Of a stretch of 64,000 bases of DNA, positions 8,608-17,758 are shown one piece after another. Location of the stretch: assembly GCF_020217465.1 (NCBI RefSeq), contig NZ_CP084115.1, positions 1,736,001-1,800,000 of the forward strand. The letters are read 5' to 3'. Below the pieces are notes generated by a model that ran no database searches, was not told the DNA's origin, and saw only the letters and a program-made list of their open reading frames with translations. Every line of letters starts with the position of its first letter. Within the stretch, counting starts at the first letter, position 1. Position numbers and translations under genes: made by a program. The DNA is from Cobetia amphilecti. GTDB lineage: Bacteria; Pseudomonadota; Gammaproteobacteria; Pseudomonadales; Halomonadaceae.

Positions 8608-9690
8608 ATGTCACAGCCGCTTGGAGACATAGCCGACAGTCGGATTACACGCCGCGTCATGGCCCCACCTCAACAGCGCCCTTCATCGCTCAACGAGCGG
8701 CGAGGCTGGCGAGCGGCGAAATATCCGCATTGCGAGGGGCAGGTGCAGAACCTGCATCCCTGGCGGGACGCGCATCTGACGCTGTGTGATCTTGAGGTGT
8801 CACGCGCCTATCACGGCCAGCATCAGTTTCACGAGGGCCTCTATCTCTGCCTGGTGCTGGAAGGGCGACTGACGCTATCAGGCCTGGATGGCGCGGGGAT
8901 CGACTTGTCCGCGGGGCAAGGGGGGATCTTTCGCCCGGCGAGAACGCAGTCTGCGCCGCCGACGCTTAAGAGCTATCACCCTCAAGGCCGCCTGCGCTGT
9001 ATCAGCTTGCATCTGGAGGGCGAGGCCAGCCAGTCCCTGCAGGTGCGACGGGGTCTGGCGAACTGGGATGCATTGCCGTGCGCGCGTCATTCCAGCCCGC
9101 TGGGCTGGACGCCGGAGCGCTGGCTTCATCAGCAACTGGATGAGCGTGTCAGGGTCCCTGATGGTGAGGGCGTACGAGGAGAGTGCGAGACGCCAGCGAC
9201 CCCCGCCTGCGAGGGCGAGATGCTGGAGTGGCAGGGGATCGCGCTGCAGTTGTTGGGGGCGGCACTCAAGCGCCGCGCTGGTGAGGCGCAGGAGGTGCCG
9301 GCGTTCTCCGCAGCCGCCGCACCCCCTGCATCGCCATTGGCGTCCCCATCGCGCCCCCACGGCGCCTGTCGACATCTGGAGGCGGTGCGCCAGCGTCTTG
9401 CCGCCGTGCCGCATGGCGCACACTCGCTGGAGGAACTGGCGCGGCTGGCCTGCATGAGCCCCTCCGGCTTGCGCCACAAGTTTCGCCAGGCCTTCGGGCA
9501 GTCACTGGGCAGTTATCAGCGTGAATGTCGCATGCGGTGTGCCGAGCAGGCTCTGCGGCGCGGGGTGAGCATTCAGCAGGTGGCGCATCAGGTGGGGTAT
9601 GCCCATGCCTGCAACTTCGCCACGGCCTACCGGCGTCATTTCGGGGTGACGCCACAGGTGGCACGAGCCAGGTTTCATCGCGTTGAGTGA
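8608..9690 (+). CDS. AraC-family transcriptional regulator (PchR-like architecture)
   Basis: The protein has 360 residues. The N-terminal cupin-like sensing region includes FHEGLYLCLVLEGRLTLSG. The C-terminal AraC double helix-turn-helix spans about 255-355 (SLEELARLACMSPSGLRHKFRQAFGQS, then VSIQQVAHQVGYAHACNFATAYRRHFGVTP). The layout resembles siderophore-type regulators such as PchR. No siderophore locus lies next to it. The linker (about 180-255) is rich in Ala, Pro and Arg. The start is not fixed by a good Shine-Dalgarno, so a downstream ATG (8659) is possible. A long hairpin terminator follows. Confidence 0.8.
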   Translation: MSQPLGDIADSRITRRVMAPPQQRPSSLNERRGWRAAKYPHCEGQVQNLHPWRDAHLTLCDLEVSRAYHGQHQFHEGLYLCLVLEGRLTLSGLDGAGIDLSAGQGGIFRPARTQSAPPTLKSYHPQGRLRCISLHLEGEASQSLQVRRGLANWDALPCARHSSPLGWTPERWLHQQLDERVRVPDGEGVRGECETPATPACEGEMLEWQGIALQLLGAALKRRAGEAQEVPAFSAAAAPPASPLASPSRPHGACRHLEAVRQRLAAVPHGAHSLEELARLACMSPSGLRHKFRQAFGQSLGSYQRECRMRCAEQALRRGVSIQQVAHQVGYAHACNFATAYRRHFGVTPQVARARFHRVE

Positions 9691-9736
9691 GCCGTGATGG
9701 CGGCGAGCACCTGACAATGGGCTTGGGGTTGTCACA

Positions 9737-9775
9737 ATACGCAAGCGGGCACCCAATGGGTGCCCGCTTGCGTAT
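9737..9775. terminator. long perfect hairpin between convergent araC-type and tctA genes
   Basis: An 18-bp perfect stem closes on a 3-base AAT loop, with GCAAGCGGGCACCC as its core arm. It lies 47 bases after the AraC stop and 52 bases from the tctA stop, so it can serve both strands. Confidence 0.8.
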
Positions 9776-9826
9776 GGCGTACTCGAGAGTTGAGTGCTGC
9801 TCGTGTGCTGATGATGCCCGCTGGCC

Positions 9827-11803
9827 TTACAGGAAGGGAATCATCGGCAGCACCACGTCATCCAGCAGACCCGTCGGGTAGTGCAGGTTCATCGCCGCCT
9901 GCATGCCGAGCAGGAAGACTGCCACGCCCAGCGCGAAGAGCCCTGCGAACAGCGGCGACTTGCGCGCGATGGTGAGCTGGAAGCCCAGGCAGAACAGCAC
10001 GGCGGTGGAGACGAAGCCCAACAGCGCACTGACGCCGATCAGCACGAAGAAGCCGAGAACCGCACCCACTGCCTTGAAGGCCGGTTGCTTGACGCGAATC
10101 ATGCCGCGACGCCAGCCGTTGAAGACCACGGCGATCACCGAGAGCAGCGTGATGAAGGCAGCCAGCGTCGGGAAGGCCTTGCCCAGCGGCATCAGGTCCT
10201 TGACGTCATAGAGCGCCCACAGGGCGGCTGCGCCCATCATCAACAGCAGCAGGAAGTCGACGCCACCGAAGCCACGCGATTCCAGCACATCCTCTTCCGG
10301 CGACGGCGCGGTCTCGACCACTTCATGGGTCTGGCGACGACGCATGATCGCCTTGCGGATCACCGGCAGGAAGAAGGCCAGCAGGATCAGGCCGAGGATG
10401 ATCAGCACGCCCGGACGCAGGAAGGCTTCGGCGCCGTGGAACTGCATGCTCTGGTAGAAGTAGTTCTCGGCACCCGGTGCCAGCACGAAGCCGATCAGGA
10501 AGGCCGGACGCGACCAGCCAGCACTCTTGAACAGCACACCGATCATGCCGATCATGCCCAGCGCGGCCCAGTCACCCAGCGAGCGGCTGGCCTGATAGGC
10601 AGCGAACAGGATCAGCACGGTGATGGCAGGGGCCAGAATGGCGAAGGGTACACGCGTCAGCTGCGCGACCGGACGCGCCAGCATCAGACACAGGCCCGCG
10701 CCCAGGATATTGGCCAGCGCCAGTGACCAGATGATGGTGTAGGTCATGTCCAGATTGGTGGTGATCATCGACACGCCGGGTTCCAGACCCAGCAGCAACA
10801 GCCCACCCAGGAAGACCGCCGCCGTGCCGGAGCCTGGCACCCCGAACAGCAGTGTCGGCACCATGGCACCACAGGCGCATGCATTGTTGGCGGATTCCGG
10901 CGCGATGACGCCGCGGATGTCGCCCTTGCCGAACTGGCTCGGGTCCTTGGCGGTCTTGACCGCGAAGCCGTAGGTGATCCAGTCGACCACGGAACCCGCC
11001 AGACCCGGAATGGTCCCGATCAGGCTGCCGATACCGGCACAGCGCGCGACCAGCCACTTGTTCTTGACCACATCCTTGATGCCGGCAGACCAGCCCTTGC
11101 CCAGGTCGGTGTTGCCGTTCTTGGCGATACTGCCACGTCCCAGCAGCAGCTCGACGATTTCCGGCAGGGCGAAGATGCCCAGACCCAGCACGATCAGCGG
11201 CACGCCGTCGTACAGGTAGTCGATATCCAGGTTCATGCGGTACTCGCCGGTCGCCGGTGCGGCGCCGATGGCACCGACCAGCAGGCCGAGGCCGCAGGCA
11301 GCGGTGCCCTTGAACAGGTTCTTGCCGGACAACACCGCCACCATCGTCAGGCCCAGCAAGGTCAACACGAACAATTCGGCTGACGAGAAGGCCAGTACGA
11401 GGGGACGTGCGACGAGGATGAAGCCGGTCAGGATGATGGCACCGATCACGCCACCACACAGGGAAGACAGGAAGGCACTGGTCAGAGCGCGGGCTGCCTG
11501 GCCCTTCTTGGCCAGCGGGAAGCCATCCAGCACCGTGGCTTGCGACGCGCTGGAACCGGGAATGCCCATCAGGACAGAGGCGAAGGTATCGCCGGTAGGA
11601 ATGACCGCGACCATGCCCATCAGCATGCCCAGGGCGTAACCCGGGTCCAGTCCATAAAGGAAGGGCAGCAGCAGGGCCATGCCGGCGATGCCGCCCAGGC
11701 CGGGAATGATACCGACCAGCAGGCCGACGAAGATGCCGATCATCATGAACAGCAGATGCGTCAGCGTGAAGACGTGTCCAATGCTGGACAGGAGAGTGTC
11801 GAT
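9827..11803 (-). CDS. tctA: TctA-TctB fusion, tripartite tricarboxylate transporter permease
   Basis: The protein has 658 residues. Residues 1-500 are a TctA large permease with the two related glycine-rich repeats (GIIPGLGGIAGMALLLPF near the N-terminus and LLFGVPGSGTAAVFLGGLLLLGLEPG in the middle). After a charged linker (about 495-520, EVVETAPSPEEDVLE), residues 520-658 form four further membrane segments typical of the separate small subunit TctB. No free-standing TctB gene is nearby, so the small subunit appears fused. With TctC it would import tri- or dicarboxylates driven by Na+ or H+. ATG 11803 is preferred; a GTG at 11851 opens the frame earlier. Confidence 0.87.
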   Translation of the reverse strand: MDTLLSSIGHVFTLTHLLFMMIGIFVGLLVGIIPGLGGIAGMALLLPFLYGLDPGYALGMLMGMVAVIPTGDTFASVLMGIPGSSASQATVLDGFPLAKKGQAARALTSAFLSSLCGGVIGAIILTGFILVARPLVLAFSSAELFVLTLLGLTMVAVLSGKNLFKGTAACGLGLLVGAIGAAPATGEYRMNLDIDYLYDGVPLIVLGLGIFALPEIVELLLGRGSIAKNGNTDLGKGWSAGIKDVVKNKWLVARCAGIGSLIGTIPGLAGSVVDWITYGFAVKTAKDPSQFGKGDIRGVIAPESANNACACGAMVPTLLFGVPGSGTAAVFLGGLLLLGLEPGVSMITTNLDMTYTIIWSLALANILGAGLCLMLARPVAQLTRVPFAILAPAITVLILFAAYQASRSLGDWAALGMIGMIGVLFKSAGWSRPAFLIGFVLAPGAENYFYQSMQFHGAEAFLRPGVLIILGLILLAFFLPVIRKAIMRRRQTHEVVETAPSPEEDVLESRGFGGVDFLLLLMMGAAALWALYDVKDLMPLGKAFPTLAAFITLLSVIAVVFNGWRRGMIRVKQPAFKAVGAVLGFFVLIGVSALLGFVSTAVLFCLGFQLTIARKSPLFAGLFALGVAVFLLGMQAAMNLHYPTGLLDDVVLPMIPFL

Positions 11804-11822
11804 CATGGCGTTACTCAACCTC

Positions 11823-11830
11823 TTGTTCTT
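11823..11830 (-). promoter_or_regulatory. AANAANAA (AAGAACAA) element in the tctA leader
   Basis: AAGAACAA overlaps the AAGAGG ribosome-binding region of tctA on the minus strand. It matches the AANAANAA motif recognised by Hfq/Crc in Pseudomonas. The role here is inferred. Confidence 0.4.
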
Positions 11831-11897
11831 CTCTAGATGCTTCTCTAACACTTAGAGGCGGTGCCGGGGAGAGCATGGTGAGGCAGGGAGTGAAAGG

Positions 11898-11929
11898 CTC
11901 ACGGGGCTGCTGGTCGGCAGCCCCGTGAG
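11898..11929 (-). terminator. hairpin between tctC and tctA
   Basis: CTCACGGGGCTGC pairs perfectly over 13 bp with its complement around a TGGTCG loop. No U-tract follows. Placed between the binding-protein gene and the permease gene, it more likely attenuates or protects the tctC message than ends the operon. Confidence 0.6.
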
Positions 11930-11982
11930 TGGGTCCCCATCACACCCGGGGGGTCAGACCGTTACGGGTGTGATTGCGCGCC

Positions 11983-13116
11983 TCAACGAGATTGCAGGCG
12001 GATATTGTGGCGTTCCATCAGCCAGTTCTTGACCCATTCGTGCTCGGCTTCGCTCAGCTGCATGGCTTCTTGAAGCTGGGTCGCGGCGGCCTTGCCGACC
12101 ATCAGGCCATAGGGCCCGACCTTCTCGGCGGCCTCCTTGAGGAACTCGGGGTCCTTGGCCAGATCACGCGCGGCCTGGCGGTAAAGCTCCAGCAGTTCCG
12201 GGTCCACGTCCTTCGGCACCAGCAGCATCTTCTGCATGGCGTAACCGGAGGCGAAGAACTTGTGGAAGATCTGGTAGGCCTCGTCGTCACGTGAATGGCC
12301 TTCCTGGGCCAGATACAGCTCGGAGAAGGTCGGCAGGTCCGGGAAGGACGGATCGCGTTCGATATGGCCTTCGTCATCCATCACGCCAAGGCTGAACAGC
12401 GGTACGGCCTGGCCGGCGTCGACCAGCGGCGTGACGTTGCTCTTGTAGGCGGAGGTGGTCTGGAAGTCGAGGGCGACTTCGCCACGCTCGAAGGCCAGAC
12501 GGCCTTCACCACGGCTCTTCATGCCGAAGACCGGGTCGACCTGGAAATCGAGCAGATCGAAGGCCATCAGCACCGGCATCTCGAGCCCGGTCGGGTTCTG
12601 GCCGGCGAACTTCACTTCCTGGGAGGCGAGGGCCTCGAGCGCACTGGCGCTGTCCTTGCCCAGCGAGCTTGAGGCGTAGACGACACCCCCTGTCGGTGCG
12701 GCGAAGATCGGCTCCCAGTCGGCATAGTCATAGCGCACGCGACGGTCGCGCAGCATGGCCGGATACTGGGTAGAGGCCGAGGTGACGACCATCTCGTCGC
12801 CGTCATCGCCGGCACGCTTGCTGAACAGGTTGACGCCGGTGATGGAACCACCGCCCGGGACGTTGTCGATGACGACAGCCGGGTTGCCCGGCAGGTCCTT
12901 GGTCACCCAGTTGGACATGAAGCGTGCCCAGACGTCCGTGCCGCCCCCGACACCGAACGGGACGGTCCAGGTCAGGGTGTCAGGGACTTCCGCCGCGGCG
13001 TGAACGGCTGAGGACAGTGGCATCAGGCCCATGACGGGCAGCATGAAGGCCAATGCGGTGGTGCGGGCATGACGCTTGAGGGTCTGGCGCTTGGGGGTAG
13101 ACACGATGATGGACAT
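11983..13116 (-). CDS. tctC: TctC-type periplasmic solute-binding protein
   Basis: The protein has 377 residues with a signal peptide (basic start, hydrophobic LAFMLPVMGLMPLSSAV, cleavage after AHA near residue 40). The Bug/TctC fold starts with LTWTVPFGVGGGTDVWARF and VIDNVPGGGSITGVN, which form the first ligand loop. It captures a carboxylate for the TctA-TctB permease encoded downstream. AGGAG lies 8 bases before the start. A hairpin follows the stop. The ligand is not determinable from sequence; the isomerase gene upstream suggests a tricarboxylate such as an aconitate. Confidence 0.87.
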   Translation of the reverse strand: MSIIVSTPKRQTLKRHARTTALAFMLPVMGLMPLSSAVHAAAEVPDTLTWTVPFGVGGGTDVWARFMSNWVTKDLPGNPAVVIDNVPGGGSITGVNLFSKRAGDDGDEMVVTSASTQYPAMLRDRRVRYDYADWEPIFAAPTGGVVYASSSLGKDSASALEALASQEVKFAGQNPTGLEMPVLMAFDLLDFQVDPVFGMKSRGEGRLAFERGEVALDFQTTSAYKSNVTPLVDAGQAVPLFSLGVMDDEGHIERDPSFPDLPTFSELYLAQEGHSRDDEAYQIFHKFFASGYAMQKMLLVPKDVDPELLELYRQAARDLAKDPEFLKEAAEKVGPYGLMVGKAAATQLQEAMQLSEAEHEWVKNWLMERHNIRLQSR

Positions 13117-13130
13117 GGTCTGACTCCTGA

Positions 13131-13138
13131 TTATTGTT
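13131..13138 (-). promoter_or_regulatory. AANAANAA (AACAATAA) element in the tctC leader
   Basis: AACAATAA lies 14 bases upstream of the tctC start on the minus strand, just before the AGGAG. It fits the Hfq/Crc catabolite-activity motif. Function is inferred. Confidence 0.45.
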
Positions 13139-13299
13139 GGAATGCGTTGTCGATCAGTGATGCGCTATCTGCATGGCGGCGCAGTCAGGCTATTTCGTTT
13201 AGCGAAAATTCATTGTAAATCAATATGCTGCAGTGCCAGCTCGTTGCCTGTCGACGAACTCTTCGCTTCTGGCGCTTGCCAGTGCGGTCGTCTGGCGTG

Positions 13300-14415
13300 T
13301 CATGCACGCCCAGGCATTTCCACCGAGTCGGGGAGGTTCAAGAACACCTCGCCACTCATGATCTTGCGTGCCGTGCGCAGCAGAGACACGCGGCTGGGGG
13401 TCATCGGGTCGGCATTGGCATGCTCGACCTCGACATCCAGAAATCCGGCGGGATGTTCCAGATGAACGTTTGCCGCCAGGATATCCGGTGCCAGAGTGCC
13501 GGCCGTGAGTGCCACACGATTGGCCAGGGTACCCGGGATGCTGGTCGCAACGGCCAGCGTGATGGCACCCGTGACGGCCAGGGCGCCATGGCAGCGATGC
13601 GGCACGAAGTAGCGGGCACATAGAGTGCCGTCCTGGGTGCGCGGGGCGGACAGAATCACCGGCTTGGGCAGCACCGAGCCGCTGACGTCGCCCATGCCCA
13701 TCAATTCCCCCGCCTTGAGGCGAATCTGCTCGAGACGTGCCATCGCCTCGCGGTTGGCATCCATCTCGGCCGGCGCTTCGTTGCCCACCCAGCCCAGACT
13801 TGCCGCTTCGATCAGCACCACCGGTGTGGCGGAGTCGAGGCAGGTCACCTCGACGCCATCAATCACGTCGATGACCTGGCCGCTGGGCAGCATCTTGCCG
13901 GTCTTGGCGCCCACCGCGCCGAGGAAGCCCAGCTTGATGGCACTGCCGGCGCCGGGCACGCCACTGATGCGCGTGTCACCCTGGTAGGCCACCGCGCCGC
14001 CGGGCGTCGGCACCTGGCTGTCGATCAGCGTGCGGGTGTTGAGGTTGTGAATCCGCAGACGCGTCAGGTCGCCCTGCGGCGCAATCATGCCGGTCTCGAT
14101 GGCGTAGGGGCCGACGGCGGCCAGCATGTTGCCGCAGTTGGGCGAGAAGTCGACCATGTCGCCTTCTACGTCGACCTGAGCGAACAGGTAATCGACATCA
14201 GCCTCAGGGTGACTGGGCGGGCCGACGAGGGCGACCTTGCTGGTCAACGAATTGCCGCCGCCTAGACCATCGATCTGCAGTACGTGGCCGGACCCCATGA
14301 CCTGACGCAGAACTTCGCGTCGGCCTTCGTCATCGGCGGGGAGGTGATCCAGACGCAGGAAGGGACCCCGAGAGGTACCGCCACGTAGGATCATGCAAGG
14401 AAGTGAATGCATCAT
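13300..14415 (-). CDS. PrpF/GalD-family isomerase (4-oxalomesaconate tautomerase or aconitate isomerase)
   Basis: The 371-residue protein has a diaminopimelate-epimerase-like fold of the PrpF family. It opens with CMILRGGTSRGPFLRLDHLP. IDGLGGGNSLTSKVALVGPPSH and FSPNCGNMLAAVGPYAIETGMI carry the conserved Lys and Cys region. Relatives shift double bonds in 2-methylaconitate (PrpF), 4-oxalomesaconate (GalD) or aconitate (fungal Adi1). The gene heads the minus-strand unit with tctC and the tctA-tctB fusion and is divergent from a LysR regulator. No gallate or methylcitrate genes are adjacent, so I favour a tricarboxylate isomerase. AGGAG lies 11 bases upstream. Confidence 0.8.
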   Translation of the reverse strand: MMHSLPCMILRGGTSRGPFLRLDHLPADDEGRREVLRQVMGSGHVLQIDGLGGGNSLTSKVALVGPPSHPEADVDYLFAQVDVEGDMVDFSPNCGNMLAAVGPYAIETGMIAPQGDLTRLRIHNLNTRTLIDSQVPTPGGAVAYQGDTRISGVPGAGSAIKLGFLGAVGAKTGKMLPSGQVIDVIDGVEVTCLDSATPVVLIEAASLGWVGNEAPAEMDANREAMARLEQIRLKAGELMGMGDVSGSVLPKPVILSAPRTQDGTLCARYFVPHRCHGALAVTGAITLAVATSIPGTLANRVALTAGTLAPDILAANVHLEHPAGFLDVEVEHANADPMTPSRVSLLRTARKIMSGEVFLNLPDSVEMPGRA

Positions 14416-14549
14416 GTTGGAACGCGCTCCTGTCTGTTTGCGCCTTCGTGAAGCATCACAGCCGATGATCTATGCATCAAATGCAAATAAAACCTATACT
14501 GTCATCATTGTGCGCATTAATCCGAAAACTGAAACAATAAGGTAGTTGC

Positions 14550-15440
14550 ATGCATAGATTGGAGTTTCTGGATCTGTCGGCGTTCGTCGAGGTCGCCGAG
14601 AATCATTCCTTCAATGAGGCGGCAGAACGGCTGCATATTTCGCAGCCGGCGTTGTCGCGCCGCATCCAGAAACTGGAGGAAATTCTGGGCGCCAAGGTGC
14701 TCGAGCGCACCACGCGAAGAAGTCGTTTGACGCCCGTTGGGCGTGATTTCCTGCCCAAAGCCCGCAAGTTGCTCGAAGATTACGAGTCGTCGCTGGTCGG
14801 CGTCCGCGAGCTTGCCACCCACCGCAAGGGGGTGCTGACCATCGCCTGCCTGCCCACGGCAGCCTTCTACTTCCTGCCCAGCGTGGTGCGCGAATTCAAT
14901 ACCGCCTATCCCGGTATCCGGATTCGCATCCTGGATGTCAGTGCCAATGAAGGGGTCGAAAGGGTGGTTTCGGGGGAGGCAGACTTTGGTATCAATATGG
15001 TCAGTGCCCACCACCCGGCGGTGGATTTCACCTCCATCTATCGTGATCCCTTCGTGCTGGCCCTGCGTCGAGACCATCCTCTTGCACAGAAACAGCGCGT
15101 GGAATGGAGCGACCTGGACGATGTGCGCCTGATCACGGTCTCGCGTGACAGCGGCAACCGCATTCTGCTCGACAACACCCTGCTGTCCGCCGGCCTGCAT
15201 CTGGATGGCTTCTACGAGGTACAGCATCTCTCGACGTCACTGGGTCTGGTCGAGAGCGGGCTGGGCGTCGCCATCCTGCCGTCGATGGCCATGCCGGGGC
15301 CGGAACACGAGGTGCTGTGTCAGCGTGAACTGCCCGAACCGCGCATTGACCGCACCATTGGCCTGCTGCGGCGGCGCGGTGAGTCCCTGTCGCCGATCGC
15401 GGAACTGTTCATCGAGATTCTGCTCAAGCGCTGGAACTGA
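14550..15440 (+). CDS. LysR-family regulator of the tricarboxylate module
   Basis: The protein has 296 residues. The helix-turn-helix is LDLSAFVEVAENHSFNEAAERLHISQPALSRRIQKLE, and the effector domain starts near residue 90 (RKGVLTIACLPTAAFYFLP). It is transcribed away from the isomerase-tctC-tctA unit across a 134-base intergenic region containing AT-rich sequence around 14470-14500, where its operator would be expected. It most likely activates the unit in response to the transported acid. Confidence 0.87.
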   Translation: MHRLEFLDLSAFVEVAENHSFNEAAERLHISQPALSRRIQKLEEILGAKVLERTTRRSRLTPVGRDFLPKARKLLEDYESSLVGVRELATHRKGVLTIACLPTAAFYFLPSVVREFNTAYPGIRIRILDVSANEGVERVVSGEADFGINMVSAHHPAVDFTSIYRDPFVLALRRDHPLAQKQRVEWSDLDDVRLITVSRDSGNRILLDNTLLSAGLHLDGFYEVQHLSTSLGLVESGLGVAILPSMAMPGPEHEVLCQRELPEPRIDRTIGLLRRRGESLSPIAELFIEILLKRWN

Positions 15441-15696
15441 GTCGCTCGTCTGGGGCGAAGAGGGGCAAGGCCACAATGGAGAGCAGAGTGGCAGGCACCT
15501 CTCGCCAGGGTTGGCGTGGCGTGGTCTAGTACATAAGATGGTTGTGTATAAGACATTCATGTTTCACGGCAAGGCCGATGAAACCGTCTTGATGTCGCGT
15601 GGTCAGCTGCCGCCGGGCGCCGGTGAGGGTCTCCTCCTCATCCATTGTCTCTGCGGCCATTGACGACGTGGCGTCTTGCCTAACACAAGGATGTAC

Positions 15697-17544
15697 ATGC
15701 CCATGAGTACCCGCACAGCCACTCACGCTACCTCTCGTCAGACGGCCCTCGCGCTGGGTCTGGCACTCGGGCTCGGCAGCGCGCTACCTGTCAGCGCAGA
15801 CGAGCCGATGGCGGCCGATGACACGGGCAAGCGCGCACCGCAGGGTGAACATACCCTCAAGCGTGCCCAGCTGGTCAGCTTGATCGAACAGGGGCGGCAG
15901 GAGCTGGCGCCGGACTTCAATGGCTTTCTGACCCAGGTAGCCGAACGCAATTCACAGGACACGGCCGTCAGGGCCGCCATCGAGCAGTATCAGGCTGGTG
16001 AGACGCTTGAGGGCGATGCCTTCGTCAACATCTATCGTCTGCTGGGGGTCTACAACCGTCTGCAGTATGGCGATGACGTCCAGGCGCTGCTCAAGGAAAT
16101 GGTCGCGATCCCGACCGCCAAGGTGGGGGAGAAGCCGCAATTCGAAAACCCGGAAATCGCGCGCTTCGGTGAGTTGATCAAGGCGCGCGCCGAGGCGTTT
16201 GGCCTGACATTCCGTAACGTCGACAACCGCGTCTTCGAGGTTGAGCTCGAGGGAACTGGCGATGACGTGTTCGGCATTCTGACCCACGGCGATGTAGTGC
16301 CGGCAGGCGAGGAGGGCTGGAGACTCGACGACGGTACCCATCTCGACCCGTTCGCGATGACCGAGATCGACGGCAAGCTCTACGGGCGCGGTACCGAAGA
16401 TGACAAGGCCTCGATTGCCGCGGCGCTGTATGCCATGAAGTCGCTCAAGGAGAATGAGGTACCGCTCAAGCGCACCATTCGCCTGATGATCGAGACCACG
16501 GAAGAGACCGGTGGTGATGGCTTCGAGTACTACAAGGCCAGAAATGACCTGCCGGAATACAACATCGTGCTTGATAGCGGTTATCCGGCGATCACGGCCG
16601 AGAATGGTTTCGGCACCATCGATGCGCGCTTCCCCTTGACGCCCAAGGCGGGCGAGGCGTCATCTGATCAGGCAGTCGACGCTCTGCCGACGATCACCGA
16701 CTTCCAGGGTGGCCTGGCGACCAACCAGATTCCGGAGCGCTCCACCGCCACGCTGCACGCGGCTGACGCAGCGGGCGCCAAGGCGCTCAGCCACAAGCTT
16801 GAAACGCTCGGCAGCCGCTACGTCAAGGAGCATGGCCAGAACTTCAGCGTCGCCAGTGAGGTGGAAGGCGAAGAGGTCAGCGTGACGGTGACCGGCAAGT
16901 CGGCCCACTCCTCGGCGCCGGCCAACGGCATCAATCCTGTCACACGGCTGGCGGGCCTGCTCGCCACCTCCGGCATCGATTTCCATGACAATGCCTATGA
17001 AGATGCCATCCATTACCTGAACGACAACTACGGGCTGGACTATCACGGCAAGCAGCTGGGCATCGCGTATTCCCATGATTTCATGGGGCCGCTCAAGGTG
17101 ACGCCGACCTTCTTCGCCAGGGAGGACGATGTGCTGCGGGTCGCGGTCAATGTGCGTGCGCCTGCCGGCGAGAAATCACCTGAGGAATTGAGCCAGACGA
17201 TTCAGGACAAGCTGAGCGCCTATGCCAGCGAGCAGGGCATGGACATGACGCTGAATGTCGAGATTCGCGACTGGATGCTGCGTGATCCCAGCGGTGCCTG
17301 GCTGCAGACGCTGCTCAATATCTTCGGGGATACCACCGGCATGAAGGCCGAGCCGCGCTCCTCCGCGGGCAGCACGACCGCCAAGCTGTTGCCCAATGCG
17401 ATCAACTTCGGCCCGTCCATGCCGGGCGAGACCTATACCGGGCATACCTCCGAGGAGTTCAAGCGGGTCGATAACCTGATGCTCGACATCCAGATGTTCA
17501 CTGAGATGATGGCGCGTATCGGCAATCAGGATTCGCTCAAGTAA
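15697..17544 (+). CDS. exported M20 family dipeptidase (PepV/Sapep-like)
   Basis: The protein has about 615 residues with a signal peptide (ALALGLALGLGSALPVSA, cleavage near ADE). The di-zinc M20 core shows ILTHGDVVPAGEEGW (metal His), GRGTEDDKASIAAALYAMK (bridging Asp), IETTEETGGDGFEYY (catalytic and metal Glu pair) and a C-terminal GHTSEEFKR (metal His). A lid domain spans about 320-480. It would cleave dipeptides or short peptides in the periplasm. ATG 15697 has AAGGA 6 bases upstream; ATG 15703 is also possible. The gene is single, with tandem repeats and a terminator behind it. Confidence 0.85.
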   Translation: MPMSTRTATHATSRQTALALGLALGLGSALPVSADEPMAADDTGKRAPQGEHTLKRAQLVSLIEQGRQELAPDFNGFLTQVAERNSQDTAVRAAIEQYQAGETLEGDAFVNIYRLLGVYNRLQYGDDVQALLKEMVAIPTAKVGEKPQFENPEIARFGELIKARAEAFGLTFRNVDNRVFEVELEGTGDDVFGILTHGDVVPAGEEGWRLDDGTHLDPFAMTEIDGKLYGRGTEDDKASIAAALYAMKSLKENEVPLKRTIRLMIETTEETGGDGFEYYKARNDLPEYNIVLDSGYPAITAENGFGTIDARFPLTPKAGEASSDQAVDALPTITDFQGGLATNQIPERSTATLHAADAAGAKALSHKLETLGSRYVKEHGQNFSVASEVEGEEVSVTVTGKSAHSSAPANGINPVTRLAGLLATSGIDFHDNAYEDAIHYLNDNYGLDYHGKQLGIAYSHDFMGPLKVTPTFFAREDDVLRVAVNVRAPAGEKSPEELSQTIQDKLSAYASEQGMDMTLNVEIRDWMLRDPSGAWLQTLLNIFGDTTGMKAEPRSSAGSTTAKLLPNAINFGPSMPGETYTGHTSEEFKRVDNLMLDIQMFTEMMARIGNQDSLK

Positions 17545-17597
17545 CCGGGGCGGCTCACGGGGCCGCGTTCATGTGGATTGCCTTCTGCAGAGCGTAT

Positions 17598-17650
17598 TGA
17601 AATAGCCCTGTGAAATAGCCTTTTGAGACAGCCCTTTGAAATAGCCTCTT
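17598..17650. repeat. 13-nt imperfect tandem repeat, four copies
   Basis: Units of the type TGAAATAGCCCTG recur four times, starting about 50 bases after the dipeptidase stop. Neighbouring genes do not share the sequence. Confidence 0.7.
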
Positions 17651-17674
17651 GCCTGGACGACAGGCATCACAGCC

Positions 17675-17716
17675 AACGCCCGCCACCGCCCTGATGAAGG
17701 GGCAGTGGCGGGCGTT
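17675..17716. terminator. hairpin between convergent dipeptidase and amidase genes
   Basis: AACGCCCGCCAC pairs with GTGGCGGGCGTT, with further pairing (GCCC/GGGC) inside the 18-base interval. It is a probable bidirectional terminator without a strong U-tract. Confidence 0.65.
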
Positions 17717-17758
17717 GTCGCATGTGAAGGTCGCCGGTCAGCCAGTGCGGCCGCGATT

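Noticed and set aside
9881-10726. Long frame opposite tctA (281 codons) and similar long frames opposite amidases, dehydrogenases and LysR genes
   Set aside because: GC-rich codon structure creates antisense frames; they are rich in Arg, Gln and His and lack family resemblance, while the opposite strand encodes clear proteins.
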